A stretch of DNA of 64,000 nt. It comes from Toxoplasma gondii ME49. Taxonomy: Eukaryota; Apicomplexa; Conoidasida; Eucoccidiorida; Sarcocystidae. How positions within the stretch are numbered: position 1 is the first letter of the stretch; every line of letters starts with the position of its first letter. The stretch is taken from the NCBI RefSeq assembly GCF_000006565.2, contig NC_031477.1, positions 257,669-321,668 on the forward strand, written 5' to 3'. Below are positions 32,622-44,946 of this stretch, in pieces. Made by a program: the position numbers and the translations under genes. The notes under the pieces were generated by a model. That model saw only the letters and a list, made by a program, of their open reading frames with translations, searched no databases and had not been told where the DNA came from.

Positions 32622-34636
32622 TTATCAGTGTACCCGCTTTGAATGATACGCCTACGCGCGGCATCTGAAATCCCCTAGACTGCTACTCGACACCCTATAC
32701 ATGTTTCATATGCAACTACATGTCCAAGCGTATCCTTCAAAAGCACTAACTCAGTAACAGCTTATATATGCGTATGTATATGCATATATATCTGTGTGTG
32801 TGTCATTGTGTACAAAGTAAAAGTACAGATGGATTTGCGAGTGGAAGTTGAAATTCTTGTGTTTACTTTCCAAACGCGCGTGGTGACATCCGGCAGCATC
32901 TTTGAAAGTCTTGTCCAGAAGCGCTTGACTTCTCTTCTCTCCCGCGTTAGTCGCTCTCGTTCTGATTCAGCGCGACCCTGAACAACCCAGAGAGAAGCAA
33001 CTTTGATTAGGGAAAGCGTAGCTCTCTAGTCACACACAAATGCCAGTGCACTTTATACCTTTGAGAAAATGCAGACACACCTTAAGATCTTCGCCGAACC
33101 ATGTGCAATCGTAAATCTCGATGGTGTCGAAGAAAAGATTGTCGCCTTGTGTTCAATCACTGTGATTACATATTCTCTCGTGCCTCCACCAGACTCAGGA
33201 GAAGAAAGGTTCCCAATAGAGACACTGTTTCCTCTTTTTTTCAGTGTCTCGACTCCTTTCTTTTCGGTGCTACTGAACTTCAAACAGAATGGAACAGAAA
33301 CGGCTGTTTCCCGAGTGAGGCACTTCTCGTTTCCTCAGATTCGTGAGTCGCGTCTTTGCATTCATCCTCTCTCTGAGGAAAATATCAAAACAAGTTAGGC
33401 CCGTCGGCGTTGCCTTCTACAAGATCCATGCTCTACTTTCAACAGTGACACACACAGACATAAATGCACTTCTATACATATACATACCTAACGCTACATG
33501 CACATATATGTATATGTATACATATATATATATATACATATATATATATAAATCTGCATGTGAACCGATGACGGAAGAGGCACACAGATGATCGGATCTG
33601 CCGTACAATTTGTGCGTGCGTCTCGAAAGAACCCCATGTGTGCGGCAAAGAAAGTTTTCGCTTACTAAAGACTGCTGGCGCTTTTTCTTTTTTTTGTCGG
33701 GGAGAACGTCCGCGACGGCGAGGTTTCTCTTTTCTTCCATGAAGTCCTCGAGGAGGCGAAGTACGTCGTCGGCATCCACGTAGAGCGTCTCGTCGTCATC
33801 GTCTTGACCTGGAAAAAAGGGAGAGACAGACAGAGGAGAGGGTGAAGAAAGCGTAAGGAGTCTGAAGCTACATCGAGGTACAGGAACGACGGGAAGTCGA
33901 CTGATAGGTTTCCTTCTAGTCAAAGAAGAAGTGAAGAGGCAGGATAAGAAGAAGTCCGAAAGAGGAAAATACAGCCGGAGAAAGGTGACACAGGTGACTT
34001 GGGTCTGCTCAAGCCATGACGCGAAAAGCCGCTCAGTGCATCTTTCCTGTTCCTATATAAACAGCCTTGCTGCACTTTTCGCGCCCTCTGTGCACTCCGG
34101 CTCTTCCCCCTCTCGCCTTTCACCCTCCCGGACTTCTTCTCTCTTGCGCGTCTTCACTTCTTACCCTGGTAGAAGATGGAGACGAGAAGGTCGAGGTCGT
34201 CCTGACTCTCAACGCCCACATTCTTCAGAATGGTGTCTGCGTCGAGAAGTTGTTGCTCCTCGTCTGTCAATTCTTCACACGCTTGTTTCTGGAAAAGGAG
34301 AAAGCAGTCCAATGCCATGCGATCCGACAGACATCGCAAAGATGCTGCGTCGGTCACCTCTTCCTCTCAGACGCAGAGGCGGACTTCTTCCCTATGCGGT
34401 TTGACGAAGCGAAGAACATAAGAGACGGAATCATAATGCTTTCCTATCTCTCTATATGGATATACGTGCACATACCTATGCATGCATTCATGGAGGCATG
34501 TATACACATATACATATACTTAAATATATATATATATATATATATTTATGTGTATGTATATGTAAATGTGGAGGGACGCACGTACATACATTCAGCCATA
34601 TATCTACTTATGTGCATGTGCAGATATGAAGTGATG

Positions 34637-34679
<43 letters not shown>

Positions 34680-35384
34680 TATACGTATATGTGTATGTAG
34701 ATGTAACTGTGTAGATGTAGATTTGTGTGTCGTGTGAGCTGCATGTTTACCTTTGGACCTGATAGGAAGTGACATGCGTCAGTGAGTAGCTCGATCACTT
34801 TCTTGACTTTTGTTGGAGAGAAGAGCGACTTGGTCGCAGTTCCACTTTCCCCAGTGAGCCTCTCGCTGTCTTCCTTCGAGCGGCTTCTCCCCCCCGAGGC
34901 GGAAGACGCCGGCTGTCCCCGGGGAAAGGAGCTGCAAAGAGAGAAGAACTTACAGATGCAAAGCTTGTTTGCGCCCACCGGCAAAAGCGAAGAAAAAGAA
35001 AAGGAGACAACGAGGAGTATTGAGACCCAGAAAGCCATAGCTGTGACAACTGCGAGAAAGCTGGTGTCACAGTGATGCGGAGATACACACATTTCGCGTC
35101 TGCCTATACGCATATATCTGAGTGAGGAAAAACATCTAGACTTGTAGATGAGTTCTTTCACATTCGCAGCAACCGACGCACACATACATAAGGACATTTA
35201 TGGATATTCTCACGTGTGGAGAGAGACAAAGGCAAGGGTGCTAAAAGTCTCAGCAAAACGTTTGGTATCTTCTGCACGGATCTCACAATCTCCCCATTCA
35301 CATATATATCTAGATATGCATGTACTCAGGATCCACATATATATATATATTTGTATGTGCATAAATGCATATTCAAATGCACGC

Positions 35385-35416
<32 letters not shown>

Positions 35417-38400
35417 CCGTTTATATATGCGTGTGTACATATATCTGAATATGTACACATGTAAATACATGCATATACGTGTATGTATTAGTTTGCACAT
35501 CCAAACATATATATATATATATATATATTTATGTAGTTGTACAGGTATATACATTTATATAAATGCATCAATAGGCTTGTAGATGTGCATATACACTGCG
35601 CTTCACAGAGGGTGCCAGGTTCTCTACTGCGTCTGTTGCCTGTGCAGTGGAGAACGTTACCTGTTGTCCTTCCCAGAAGAAGAGGCCGACCGAAACGTCG
35701 TTGTCGCCGCCTCGGAGAATAGATCAGCGCCTTCTCCACCTTCGTCTGGAGAGACTCCCTGGCCTCCAGAGACCTCAGAGGGGGGCGTGTACGGCATGCA
35801 GAGCTGCTGCTCGTGGATGCAGCGATCTGCCTCGTGAATCAAAGAAATCAAATGGCGAGACTAGGAAAGGAAGCGAAAAAGAGAGGAAGAGAGAGAAGGA
35901 GAGAGAAGGAGAGAGAAGAGGAGGGGAGAGGGAAGGAGAGAGTAGGAGAGAGGAGAGAGAAGGAAAGAGAGGGAGAAGGAAGGCAAGATAAGGAGAGAGA
36001 GAGAAGAAGAGAGAGAGAAGAAGAGAGAGAAGCAGAAGAAGAGCGAATAAGAAGGCAAAAAAGAAGAAAACAGAAGAAGAGAATGAGAAACGATGGAGAG
36101 GAGAGCGAAGACGAGAGGAGCGACACAGAAGACGATATTTGCAGAGACGGAGAAGAGGAGATGGAGGAGACAAGAGAAGCCGAAGAGGAGAGAAGAAGAG
36201 AAGCATCAAAGAGTTTTTCTCTGCCCGTCGCCGGACATGTTGCACTCGCATGTGTTGACTCGCAGCGCGTCTTTCCTCCCGTTCTATCTCAAGAGACAGT
36301 GTCTCCCTGGTTCCTCGTCTTTTCTTCACTGAAGTCATTTCCGTAAATCGTCAGCCTCTCACTTCCTGTTCACTGGCGTTCCACACGTCCCGGTAAACGC
36401 GCTCGTCTGCAGCTTTGAAGTGCAAGCTCTTCTCTCGAATTTGTCTGTACTGACACCTCAGTCGCCGAAACTCCTCGGTGCACTGAACGTTGAGGGCTCT
36501 GGAAAGTTCCAGAAATAATCAAACAGAGCACAGTCTTCGAAGGCGGCAGCATTGGAGCAGACGCAGCAGGATGTCCGCAGCCACACAAGCAAAAGCCGCC
36601 GGATAATTTAAAATGAACATACACGCCTATAGAAATACAGACACAACGAGATCTACATGAATATCCGTGGATAGACACTGTTTTCTCTGAAAGACAGCTG
36701 CTCGTTCGCTCTCTCAAACACCCTGTGTAACTTCATGTTTACACACCGTCCTTCCAGAGACACACGTGATTCTCTTTCTTTACAGATATACATATATATA
36801 AATATATATAATAAATATATATAATAAATATATATAATAAATATATATAATAAATATATATAATAAATATATATAATAAATATATATAATAAATATATAT
36901 ATATATATATGTAGAGGCAGTGGTGACAGCGGACTTTGTTCCTTTGTTGACAAGTACGGCATGGAAACTTTGCTCCTTTTTCGGTCTCTTCTAGTCTTCT
37001 GTAGTCTCGCTCGCTCTGGATGGCAAGTCCCCTAGTCGCAGTGACCGTGGTGCAGGCCTCGGAGCGGCGCGGCATGCGACCGCGAGGTCTCACGAGTATT
37101 TCAGGTTCATTGCGTTGAACCGCTCGACAATTGCACTCAGAGTTTCTCTGCATTTGTTCAGGCGGTTTTTGTACGCCAGCACGAGTGCCAGGTTCTCCTT
37201 GTTTCGGTCGGACAACACCCTCGTGTTGTACTCGAGTTTCTCTTTGTTCAGTTGATACGCCGCAAGCATCTTGTCCAGGTGCTTCTCTAGTTCCTGGCGG
37301 CAGAGACATAAACCAGGGCAACGGAGAGACGAAGGAAAGACCGGAAATGGGCAGCGATCGAAAGCCATAAAACAGACACAGACGGAAACAGCAACTACAC
37401 CAAGGCGCCGCACAACAGAGAGCGAGAAAGAGTAGAAAGCGGAGTCGACCACAGAGAGGCATGCCAACGCCGCGCGGGAACGAACAAATAAAGGTTAAGC
37501 AATGAAAATTGAGGCAAAGACACTGTGATAACCGCTACAACATGCATGTGCTCTCGGTTCTCGTCGAGACTTGTCTGGATGCCTCTTTCTTCGTGTGTCG
37601 CTTCGTTGTTTGTCGATCTTTGTCTTTCCCCACTGTTTCTGCCTTCCGCGCCTCTTCAGAGGTCTCAGCTTTTCTTTTCGCTCTCGACTGTCTCTGTGGC
37701 TGTGACTGAGCATTGCCGCGCCGATTGGAAACGCTTTCGCTGGCAGAGAGAGCGAATTAGAAGAAAGAAGTCGCCTTCTGTGCTAGGTCAGACTGCATAT
37801 ATTCTTGCAAGCTTATAGAGAGAGAGCCGTTTGCTTATGACGTTGAAACACAAGCTTCTCAGTTATACATCTCTCTCTGTATCTCCGTATATATATGTGC
37901 TTGTATAGGTTCAATCTCAGTGAGAGCGCCTTGACACCAACTGCTGACTTTAAAAGCAGCGAGAAACGCCGAACTTGTTTTTTATGGGCAAGACCGACGA
38001 TGCACGTCCGTACAGATATCGTCTGCAGAAGAATATTCGCCTACTTGAATGACTGTCTCCTTCCTCAACTTTTTCGCCAGCGACTCGACTTCGTCTCTCT
38101 CGCGTTGCTGCTCGAGGGCCTCTGCAAAGCCGTCAAGGCGCTTCTGCCGAGCCTCTATTATGTCGTGTTCCTCCTGCATGCAACCAATGCAAGAACGCGA
38201 ATCGCCGTTTGCCTCTCGAAGGAACCCTCAGTGCCGAGCCGAGGGGAAGAGACGAAAGACAAGGAAGAAAAAGACACAGACGAGGCTAGATTTCCTTCTC
38301 TTGCTCTTGGTAAGGCAAACAGCAAACAAGCGACGCACACATAGGGCAATGCTTGTCTACAGATATGCATATGCACATATGTGTATATAAATGTAGATAA

Positions 38401-39051
38401 ATCTCTCTACATGTGCAGATTTCTTTCTGTATGTGTATATACATGTATACATATATATATATATATATATGAAAATATATGCGCAGATATATACACGCAT
38501 ACGAGTAGCGATAAGTATGCAGGAGCTCGCGTATTTGGAAGAGAACAGAGACGGCAAACGCTGAAGAGGTATGACACCTTCATTTTTCACAAGGAACCTG
38601 CGAGAGTCTCTTATCGGAACTCCTCTCAACTGAGAAATCGGCGTAGAATCCTCTATCAGGAAAGAAAAGGCGGGAACGAGGGAAAGCTTTAGCCTCTGGG
38701 GTGAAAATATGTTGAGCCTCGGAGAAAGAGTGAGGCTTCTTTCGCTGCTCTCTGTCGAGAAAGGAAACGAAAAACACAACGCGTTCATCTAACCATGTTC
38801 TGCCGCTCTTCAAAAATGCAGTCCAGTTCTTCCTTGTTTTTCTGCTGTACATCCCACACAGACAACGCGAGGACACAATTCAGCAGTAACGCGATGCGTA
38901 GTCCTGCGTCTGTCTTCATTTGTTTTCGCTGTCGAACCCGATCTGGACTCGACATTCGGATACCTTCTTAGACAAGAGAATGCACACACATGCCGAAGTG
39001 GAGACTCTCGTAGATGCACAACCGCTTCAAGACCTGAGTCTTTCTATGCAG

Positions 39052-39082
<31 letters not shown>

Positions 39083-42000
39083 CATAGAGCCATGCATACC
39101 CTAACACATAGACCTATGTACACACATATATGTAGATTTATATCGTTGCCTCTCTATGAGACCTATGTACACACATATATGTATATTTATATCGTTGCCT
39201 CTCTATGAGACCTACGTACACACATATATGTATATTTATATCGTTGCCTCTCTATGAGACCTATGTACACACATATATGTATATTTATATCGTTGCCTCT
39301 CTATGAGACCTATGTACACACATATATGTATATTTATATCGTTGCCTCTCTATGAGACCTATGTACACACATATATGTATATTTATATCGTTGCCTCTCT
39401 ATGAGACCTATGTACACACATATATGTATATTTATATCGTTGCCTCTCTATGAGACCTATGTACACACATATATGTAGATTTATATCGTTGCCTCTCTAA
39501 GAGACCTATGTACACACATATATGTATATTTATATCGTTGCCTCTCTATGAGACCTATGTACACACATATATGTATATTTATATCGTTGCCTCTCTATGA
39601 GACCTATGTACACACATATATGTATATTTATATCGTTGCCTCTCTATGAGACCTATGTACACACATATATGTATATTTATATCGTTGCCTCTCTATGAGA
39701 CCTATGTACACACATATATGTATATTTATATCGTTGCCTCTCTATGAGACCTATGTACACACATATATGTATATTTATATCGTTGCCTCTCTATGAGACC
39801 TATGTACACACATATATGTAGATTTATATCGTTGCCTCTCTATGAGACCTATGTACACACATATATGTATATTTATATCGTTGCCTCTCTATGAGACCTA
39901 TGTACACACATATATGTATATTTATATCGTTGCCTCTCTATGAGACCTATGTACACACATATATGTATATTTATATCGTTGCCTCTCTATGAGACCTATG
40001 TACACACATATATGTATATTTATATCGTTGCCTCTCTATGAGACCTATGTACACACATATATGTATATTTATATCGTTGCCTCTCTATGAGACCTATGTA
40101 CACACAGAGAGAGACCTATTCGTCTGCATATGCAGACTTATATACACATGCATGTTCATCTACACAAGTATATATATATATATATATCTTCATCTCTCTG
40201 TAGAGAGCTATGTAAAAACATAGAGAGAGACCTATTTATACATATATGCAGAGACATATATATCGGTATATACACAGACATTTCTCTATTGCTATATATA
40301 TTTATTTTTGGGTGGATAGACTCATGGATAGATCCAGATATGCGTTGGTAGATGTAAATGGATACCCACATGATAGACACCACTTGTGTTTCCATGTCGG
40401 ATTTCGATGCAGAAAGATGGAGGTCGTTTGATCGGCGTCTGTGGCGAGAATGTGACAACGATGCGAGGGAACGGAAGCAGTGCACACAGAGGACGTAACG
40501 GAAAGCACGGAGACAAACTGCGAACAAATATACTTGGAAATATAATCACATTTATACAGTTAGATGCGAGTTGCTATCGAAGCAGAGCCCATAGAGGAGA
40601 CCAGTACCATGAGAGCTCCTCGTTCTGCCGTCATCTTGTCCTGAATGCGAGCGAGAGAGTCTGAAAAACAGTTGTCACACATCAGAATCTTTGGTTAGTC
40701 TCCAATCTCTTTCTACCATGTTAACGATGCGTTTCGCGGCCTCGAGACCCCAGATAGTGTCAAGCTCTCAGGAACGGCTGCGCAGTGAACGATGCATGCG
40801 AATGCTTGTTGGTCCACTATAAAAAGATCTCGACAAATGCTTCGTCCTTCAGAGACTTCTGCACCTTCTCACACAGACACGAATCCTCGGGGGTCTCTCT
40901 GGGGTGCTTTCTGTGCGAACATTTATACTCCCGACGTCGAGGGGAAGGCAGGGGAGAGAGACAACCGCTCAGCTGCTGTGGCTCCGAAGGATTTCAGCTC
41001 TGGTTTTCTTGTCTTTTTCTTTTCCAAGCACGCGTCTCTGCGTCGTCGGACTGGAATCTCTCTCACATGCATGCACACACCCCTGGTAAATCCAAAAAAG
41101 CATTAAAACCATATATGCACCTACACCTACCCCGATGTTTGCATGCACATAGATTTCTGTTTGCAGGTGAAAAAAAACGCAGATAAAGATGTGTGTGGAT
41201 GCGAAATCGCAGCTGTGCTTTTTGCAGCTACCGAGGGAACATGCGTACCCCTGCAGAGGTATACATGTTGTTGATGGATGTATACGTATATGTTTCCAAA
41301 CAAATATGCGTATTAGAAAGGAATGTAGACATATCCAAACATGTGTATGCATAGTATTTAGAGGAACATATACGTATACAGACGCAGTTACATGCATATG
41401 TGCAGATATACATATACGCATATATACGTACATATCTATCTATATATATATATATATATGTATGTATATATATATACAGATATAACTAGATATAGATAGA
41501 TCTAGATCTAGATACGTACACATTGGTATATATACAGGTTTGTAGATGAATGTATAGGCATAGGAATTGGGATGTAAAAAGCCGGAGTTCTAGCTCTGTA
41601 GTCCATGTGCCGAGTCAACGCGTCAACATCGAGCGACATGCGCGTTCTTTGATGTTTCCTACCTTGATATTCATTGTGGAGCTGCTGATACTGTTCCCTC
41701 ATCAAACCGAGGAGACGCGTGACTTCGTCTCTCTGGTCGTCCAGAGCTGAAAAACAAAGTCAGGAGATCGCTCTTTTTAAGACTGAAAAAGGAAAACATC
41801 TTTCAATCCGAGAGAGAGAAACGGGGAAGAGGAGAAACCAGCACCTGCACAAGGGTGGGAAAGAAAGACATGTCCAACAGCATTGCGACGGAGAGCAAAG
41901 AAAACTTGAGAGGGAAAACTGACATCCTCAAAGGAGACATGTATACGATACCTTCACTCATCTCTGCGGCAAATGAGAGTACACGTCACAGCAAATACAT

Positions 42001-44946
42001 ATACATATACGTATGTATGTATATATGCATGTTTGTATGTATGGTTGTATGTATGTTTGTATGTATGGTTGTATGTATGGTTGTATGTATGGTTGTATGT
42101 ATGGTTGTATGTATGTTTGTATGTATGTTTGTATGTACGCTTGTATGTACGCTTGTATGTATGTTTGTATGCATGTTTGTATGTATGTTTGTATGCATGC
42201 ATACACACAGATATGTAAATGTAGGTGTGTAGACGCCAGTCGCGTTCGCCTAGGATGGCGGCTGTCGCTCGCGCCTGTCGCGAGAGAAGAACTGTCGAGG
42301 CGCCGTACTGCTAACGAAAAGAGCTTCTCGCAACGTCGCTTCTTCGTCTAGGCGTTGCTCAGCTCTCTCTTTCCCGCTCGCGATGCTTTGACATTTGACC
42401 TGAAGCAGAGAGCGAAAGTCGTGGAAACTCGCGTATCGGTTTGTTACGTCCCTCTCTGTTTCTGATTTTCGTGTTTTCTGTGGAGCTCCGAGGGCTTCCT
42501 GGAAAGAGTTTCTTCTCCGTCCTTTCGCTCTTTCCTCGCGTTCCCTCGACGTTCTTGTCTCCGTCCAGAGCCTCGCTCGCGGTCTGTCTCTCGCTTTTCT
42601 GTCGAAACGGTAAAGCTGGTGGTGCTAGTCGCGACCTTTTCATGACGAAGGAACGGCGACACCCCACACTGGTTCTCTCGGCAGAGAAAAGTCCTGGACT
42701 TCCCTGTCCGGCGTCCATGCTTCTTAGGTGCAGAGGCAAGAACACTGGCGAGTCCACATATAGGCATGGAGATGCGTGATGGTTTTTCATGCTCCACGAT
42801 GCCAGCCGCCTCCCCACAACGTATGTCAAGAAACATCCACTCGAGCGCTACACCGGAAAGCGGTTCTAGGCGTTAGGGCGTTCTGAGCACTGAGTTCAGA
42901 AGGATCGAGGACGCTGTCCTGGAATAGAGAGTGCACAAGTTGCAGCGGCAATTAGGATCCACCTTCTTTTCACTCGTGAGAGTCTCTCATGCTGAACGAG
43001 AGGACGGTGATTCTCCTGAAAAGAGCGACACCGCCTCACGCAGTGCCGCCTGCATCCCTTCGCTTTTCTCTTCGGCTCTGTTCTGTCACCGCGTTCTTCT
43101 TTCTTTCCTGTCGAGCTCTCGGAGCTTTCCACTTCGCCTGTCTTACCTGTGCGTCTTCGAACGCTTCTGCCAGTTCGAGCGGGCATTCGATGCTGAGCAA
43201 ACTCTCCCTCAGAGCGCCGAGGCAATTGACCGAACTGGCAGAAGCCGAGGACGCAGAAGGCCCCAGAGACGCCAGCAAGGCCTCTTGTTGAGTGGCGGTT
43301 TCGACTGTTGAGACTTGCAAGCTTTGTTTTCTCGCTGAGGAACGCCAAAAGAAAGGTGCAGCGCAAGAGAACAAGGAAAATGCAGAAGCAGTGCGGGGAA
43401 TGGAAGCCGTCTTTTGTTCGCTCTGACTGAGCTGACTCACTCAGCTCTCCTCCCCGTATCAACTCTTCTTGGTTCTTCTCTCGCTTTCTCTCTAAGTTTC
43501 GCATCCACTCCCTCTCTCTCATCTCTTTTTCTCAGAAATCTTTTATTTCTCCCTCGTTCTTCTCCCCTCACTTTCGCTTTCCTTGCCTCGCGTGTTCTCT
43601 CTCTTGTTCTCTCTCTTGTTCTCTCTCTTGTTCTCTCGCTTCTGCCCTTCCTTCCTCTCTCCTCTTCTCCCTTGTTTTCTCTCTTCCTTCGCTCTTGCTC
43701 TCTCTCTCTCTCTCTTTTGCTTTCTTACCTGCAGCAGTTGCCGCTTGTCGCTTCGCCGCCTCTTCTCTCTCACTGGCGAGTTTCTCTGTTAAGTCTCTGA
43801 TTTTTCTCCACCCTTCCTCCTTCAGTTCCTCCAGGCGACTCACTTCTGCCTCGACGAACTTCTGCGCGTCTGCGAGAGACAGAGCCCCCTGCTCAGGAGC
43901 TCTCTGCGACTCGGCGGCCGCGATTTTCTCCTCGCCACTCTCTTCCTCTGGAACGCAAAACGAACGAAAGCAAAAGAAAGAAGACGCATAGAGAGAAGCT
44001 CGCGAGAAGCTCAGACAAGGCACCAAGACTCAGCGACCAGAAGAGAGCGCCGGAGAGGAAAGAAAACGAGAAGCATGCGTTCGAGTGACAACGTAGAAGA
44101 CAGGGAGAAGAAGAAAGAAGCAACAGGAGCTGAGGGAGGCGCAGAACGACGAGCAGAAAATGGGAGACGAAACGTGGATGCCGCGCCGTAGGGATCGACG
44201 AGAAGGTGTGTCTTTGTTTTTCCTCGAGTTTCCTTTCTTCATAAACTCTGCTGCGGCTTTCTTGGGTTTCGAGATCCTTCTCAACATGAGCGTCTCTCTT
44301 CTCCTTTTTCTTTTCTTAGACGCAACGCATGTGCAGTTTTGACGAGTGCGAGCACTGGCACTCTTCAGCAGCTTTCTTCTTTGGTGTCGATCCCGTTCTC
44401 TGTGATCTTCTTCCGATTTGAGGAAGGACTGAGTCGCATGACCTTCTCCTCTACTCCTTTTTCCCCCGCCTTCCCTAGGATCTCTGTCTTCCTCTGTGCG
44501 CATTCTCGGTTCCTTCTTTCTCCTCTTTTTCTTCGCCTCCCCAGGATCTCTGTCATCCTCTGTCCGTTTCCAGTTTTTGCTGCGTTCTCTTCTTCCTTTT
44601 TTTGCCGTCGACTTCCGGTGTTTCCTTCTCTTTTCTCTCCCGCTTCTTCTCCTGCCTTTCTACGCGCACGCCTCTCGGCGCTCTCCCTCCGTTCACTTTC
44701 CTTTTGCCTCGCTTTTTCCGTACGTCGCTTCAGCGCCTGGGAGAGCCGCCACTCTGCTCGCGCCCTGCGAAAGGCCATGCGCACTTGGGGGTTTCGACTG
44801 TCCAGTCCAGAGGTCGACGTGCCTTTGCCCTTGAGAGATCCGAATCCTCCCCGGCCTCTCGACGAAGCAGAGCACGAGGAAGAAGAGAAAGAAGGGGAAG
44901 AAGAGACGCCTTCTTGAGGCGCGAGTTCGGAGTCTGTGACAGCCAT
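32075..44946 (-). CDS. DRC1: DRC1, dynein regulatory complex subunit 1 (flagellar nexin link), 16 exons, 780 aa
   Basis: DRC1 is a coiled-coil scaffold of the nexin-dynein regulatory complex that links axonemal doublets; in coccidia only the microgamete is flagellated. Exons, 5' to 3' on the minus strand: 44946-44697, 43947-43729, 43313-43147, 42399-42309, 41746-41663, 40660-40608, 38844-38794, 38173-38045, 37293-37094, 36498-36363, 35860-35661, 34931-34751, 34288-34165, 33808-33666, 32977-32867, 32278-32075. All joins are GT-AG and phase-compatible and total 2343 nt. Matches to animal DRC1 run in order: AAYQLNKEKLEYN (exon 9), FKAADERVYRDVWNASEQE (exon 10), LISLIHEADRCIHEQQL (exon 11), LDADTILKNVGVESQDDL (exon 13), DADDVLRLLEDFMEE (exon 14), VKRFWTRLSKMLPDV (exon 15), and INTELQVPP near the C terminus, which is the family hallmark. 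Human DRC1 is 740 aa. Exon 1's donor (44696) is the least certain. Most introns carry tandem repeats. Confidence 0.92.
32584..32621. repeat. (AT)n microsatellite, DRC1 intron 15
   Basis: Perfect AT dinucleotide run of about 38 bp inside the last DRC1 intron (32279-32866). Confidence 0.9.
33501..33552. repeat. (TA)n microsatellite, DRC1 intron 14
   Basis: Interrupted TA/CATA tract within intron 14 (32978-33665). Confidence 0.8.
34520..34672. repeat. paired (TA)n microsatellites, DRC1 intron 12
   Basis: Two TA runs (about 34520-34546 and 34639-34672) flank a TATGTA-rich spacer in intron 12 (34289-34750). Confidence 0.8.
35333..35530. repeat. clustered (TA)n microsatellites, DRC1 intron 11
   Basis: Several TA runs with CATATG-type interruptions within intron 11 (34932-35660). 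Confidence 0.8.
35876..36030. repeat. homopurine GAGAGAAGGA tract, DRC1 intron 10
   Basis: About 150 bp of almost pure purine on the plus strand (GAGAGAAGGA and GAGAAGAAGA words), so almost pure pyrimidine in the DRC1 transcript, lying directly upstream of the exon 11 acceptor at 35862-35861. It forms a very long polypyrimidine tract and explains long spurious Glu/Arg-rich and Ser/Leu-rich frames here. Confidence 0.85.
36786..36910. repeat. 13-bp tandem repeat, DRC1 intron 9
   Basis: Seven to eight nearly identical head-to-tail copies of TATATATAATAAA, ending in a plain TA run, inside intron 9 (36499-37093). Confidence 0.92.
38430..38478. repeat. (TA)n microsatellite, DRC1 intron 7
   Basis: TACATGTATACATATATATATATA-type tract within intron 7 (38174-38793). 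Confidence 0.8.
39050..39080. repeat. (TA)n microsatellite beside the 49-bp array, DRC1 intron 6
   Basis: Perfect TA run about 30 bp upstream (plus-strand sense) of the large minisatellite in intron 6. Confidence 0.85.
39111..40105. repeat. 49-bp minisatellite, about 20 copies, DRC1 intron 6
   Basis: Head-to-tail units of 49 bp beginning GAGACCTATGTACACACATA and ending TCGTTGCCTCTCTAT fill most of intron 6 (38845-40607). Copies are nearly identical. One substitution (TGTAGAT instead of TGTATAT) occurs at 39131, 39474 and 39817, exactly 343 bp (7 units) apart. Single-copy variants are CCTACGTAC near 39210 and CTCTAAGAG near 39497. Confidence 0.97.
41431..41510. repeat. (TA)n and TAGA tract, DRC1 intron 5
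   Basis: TA dinucleotide run followed by GATAGATAGATCTAGATCTAGAT in intron 5 (40661-41662). Confidence 0.8.
42004..42200. repeat. 12-bp TTGTATGTATGG tandem repeat, DRC1 intron 4
   Basis: About fifteen copies of a 12-bp unit (TTGTATGTATGG/TTTGTATGTATG, with some ACGC variants) in intron 4 (41747-42308). All six frames are open through it because 12 is a multiple of 3, which creates spurious YVCLYVWLYV-like peptides. Confidence 0.93.
43593..43640. repeat. 12-bp TGTTCTCTCTCT repeat, DRC1 intron 2
   Basis: Four copies of a pyrimidine-rich 12-bp unit inside intron 2 (43314-43728), in a longer TTCTC-rich region. Confidence 0.85.

Noticed and set aside
35813..36346. Glu/Arg-rich plus-strand frame and Ser/Leu-rich minus-strand frame
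   Set aside because: Both are produced by the purine tract in DRC1 intron 10.
39111..40105. Regular array resembling a CRISPR locus
   Set aside because: Units are contiguous and identical over all 49 bp with no unique spacers, and the array lies in an intron of a eukaryotic gene.
41855..42232. Long frames with YVCLYVWLYV repeats on both strands
   Set aside because: Generated by the 12-bp intronic repeat, which keeps every frame open.
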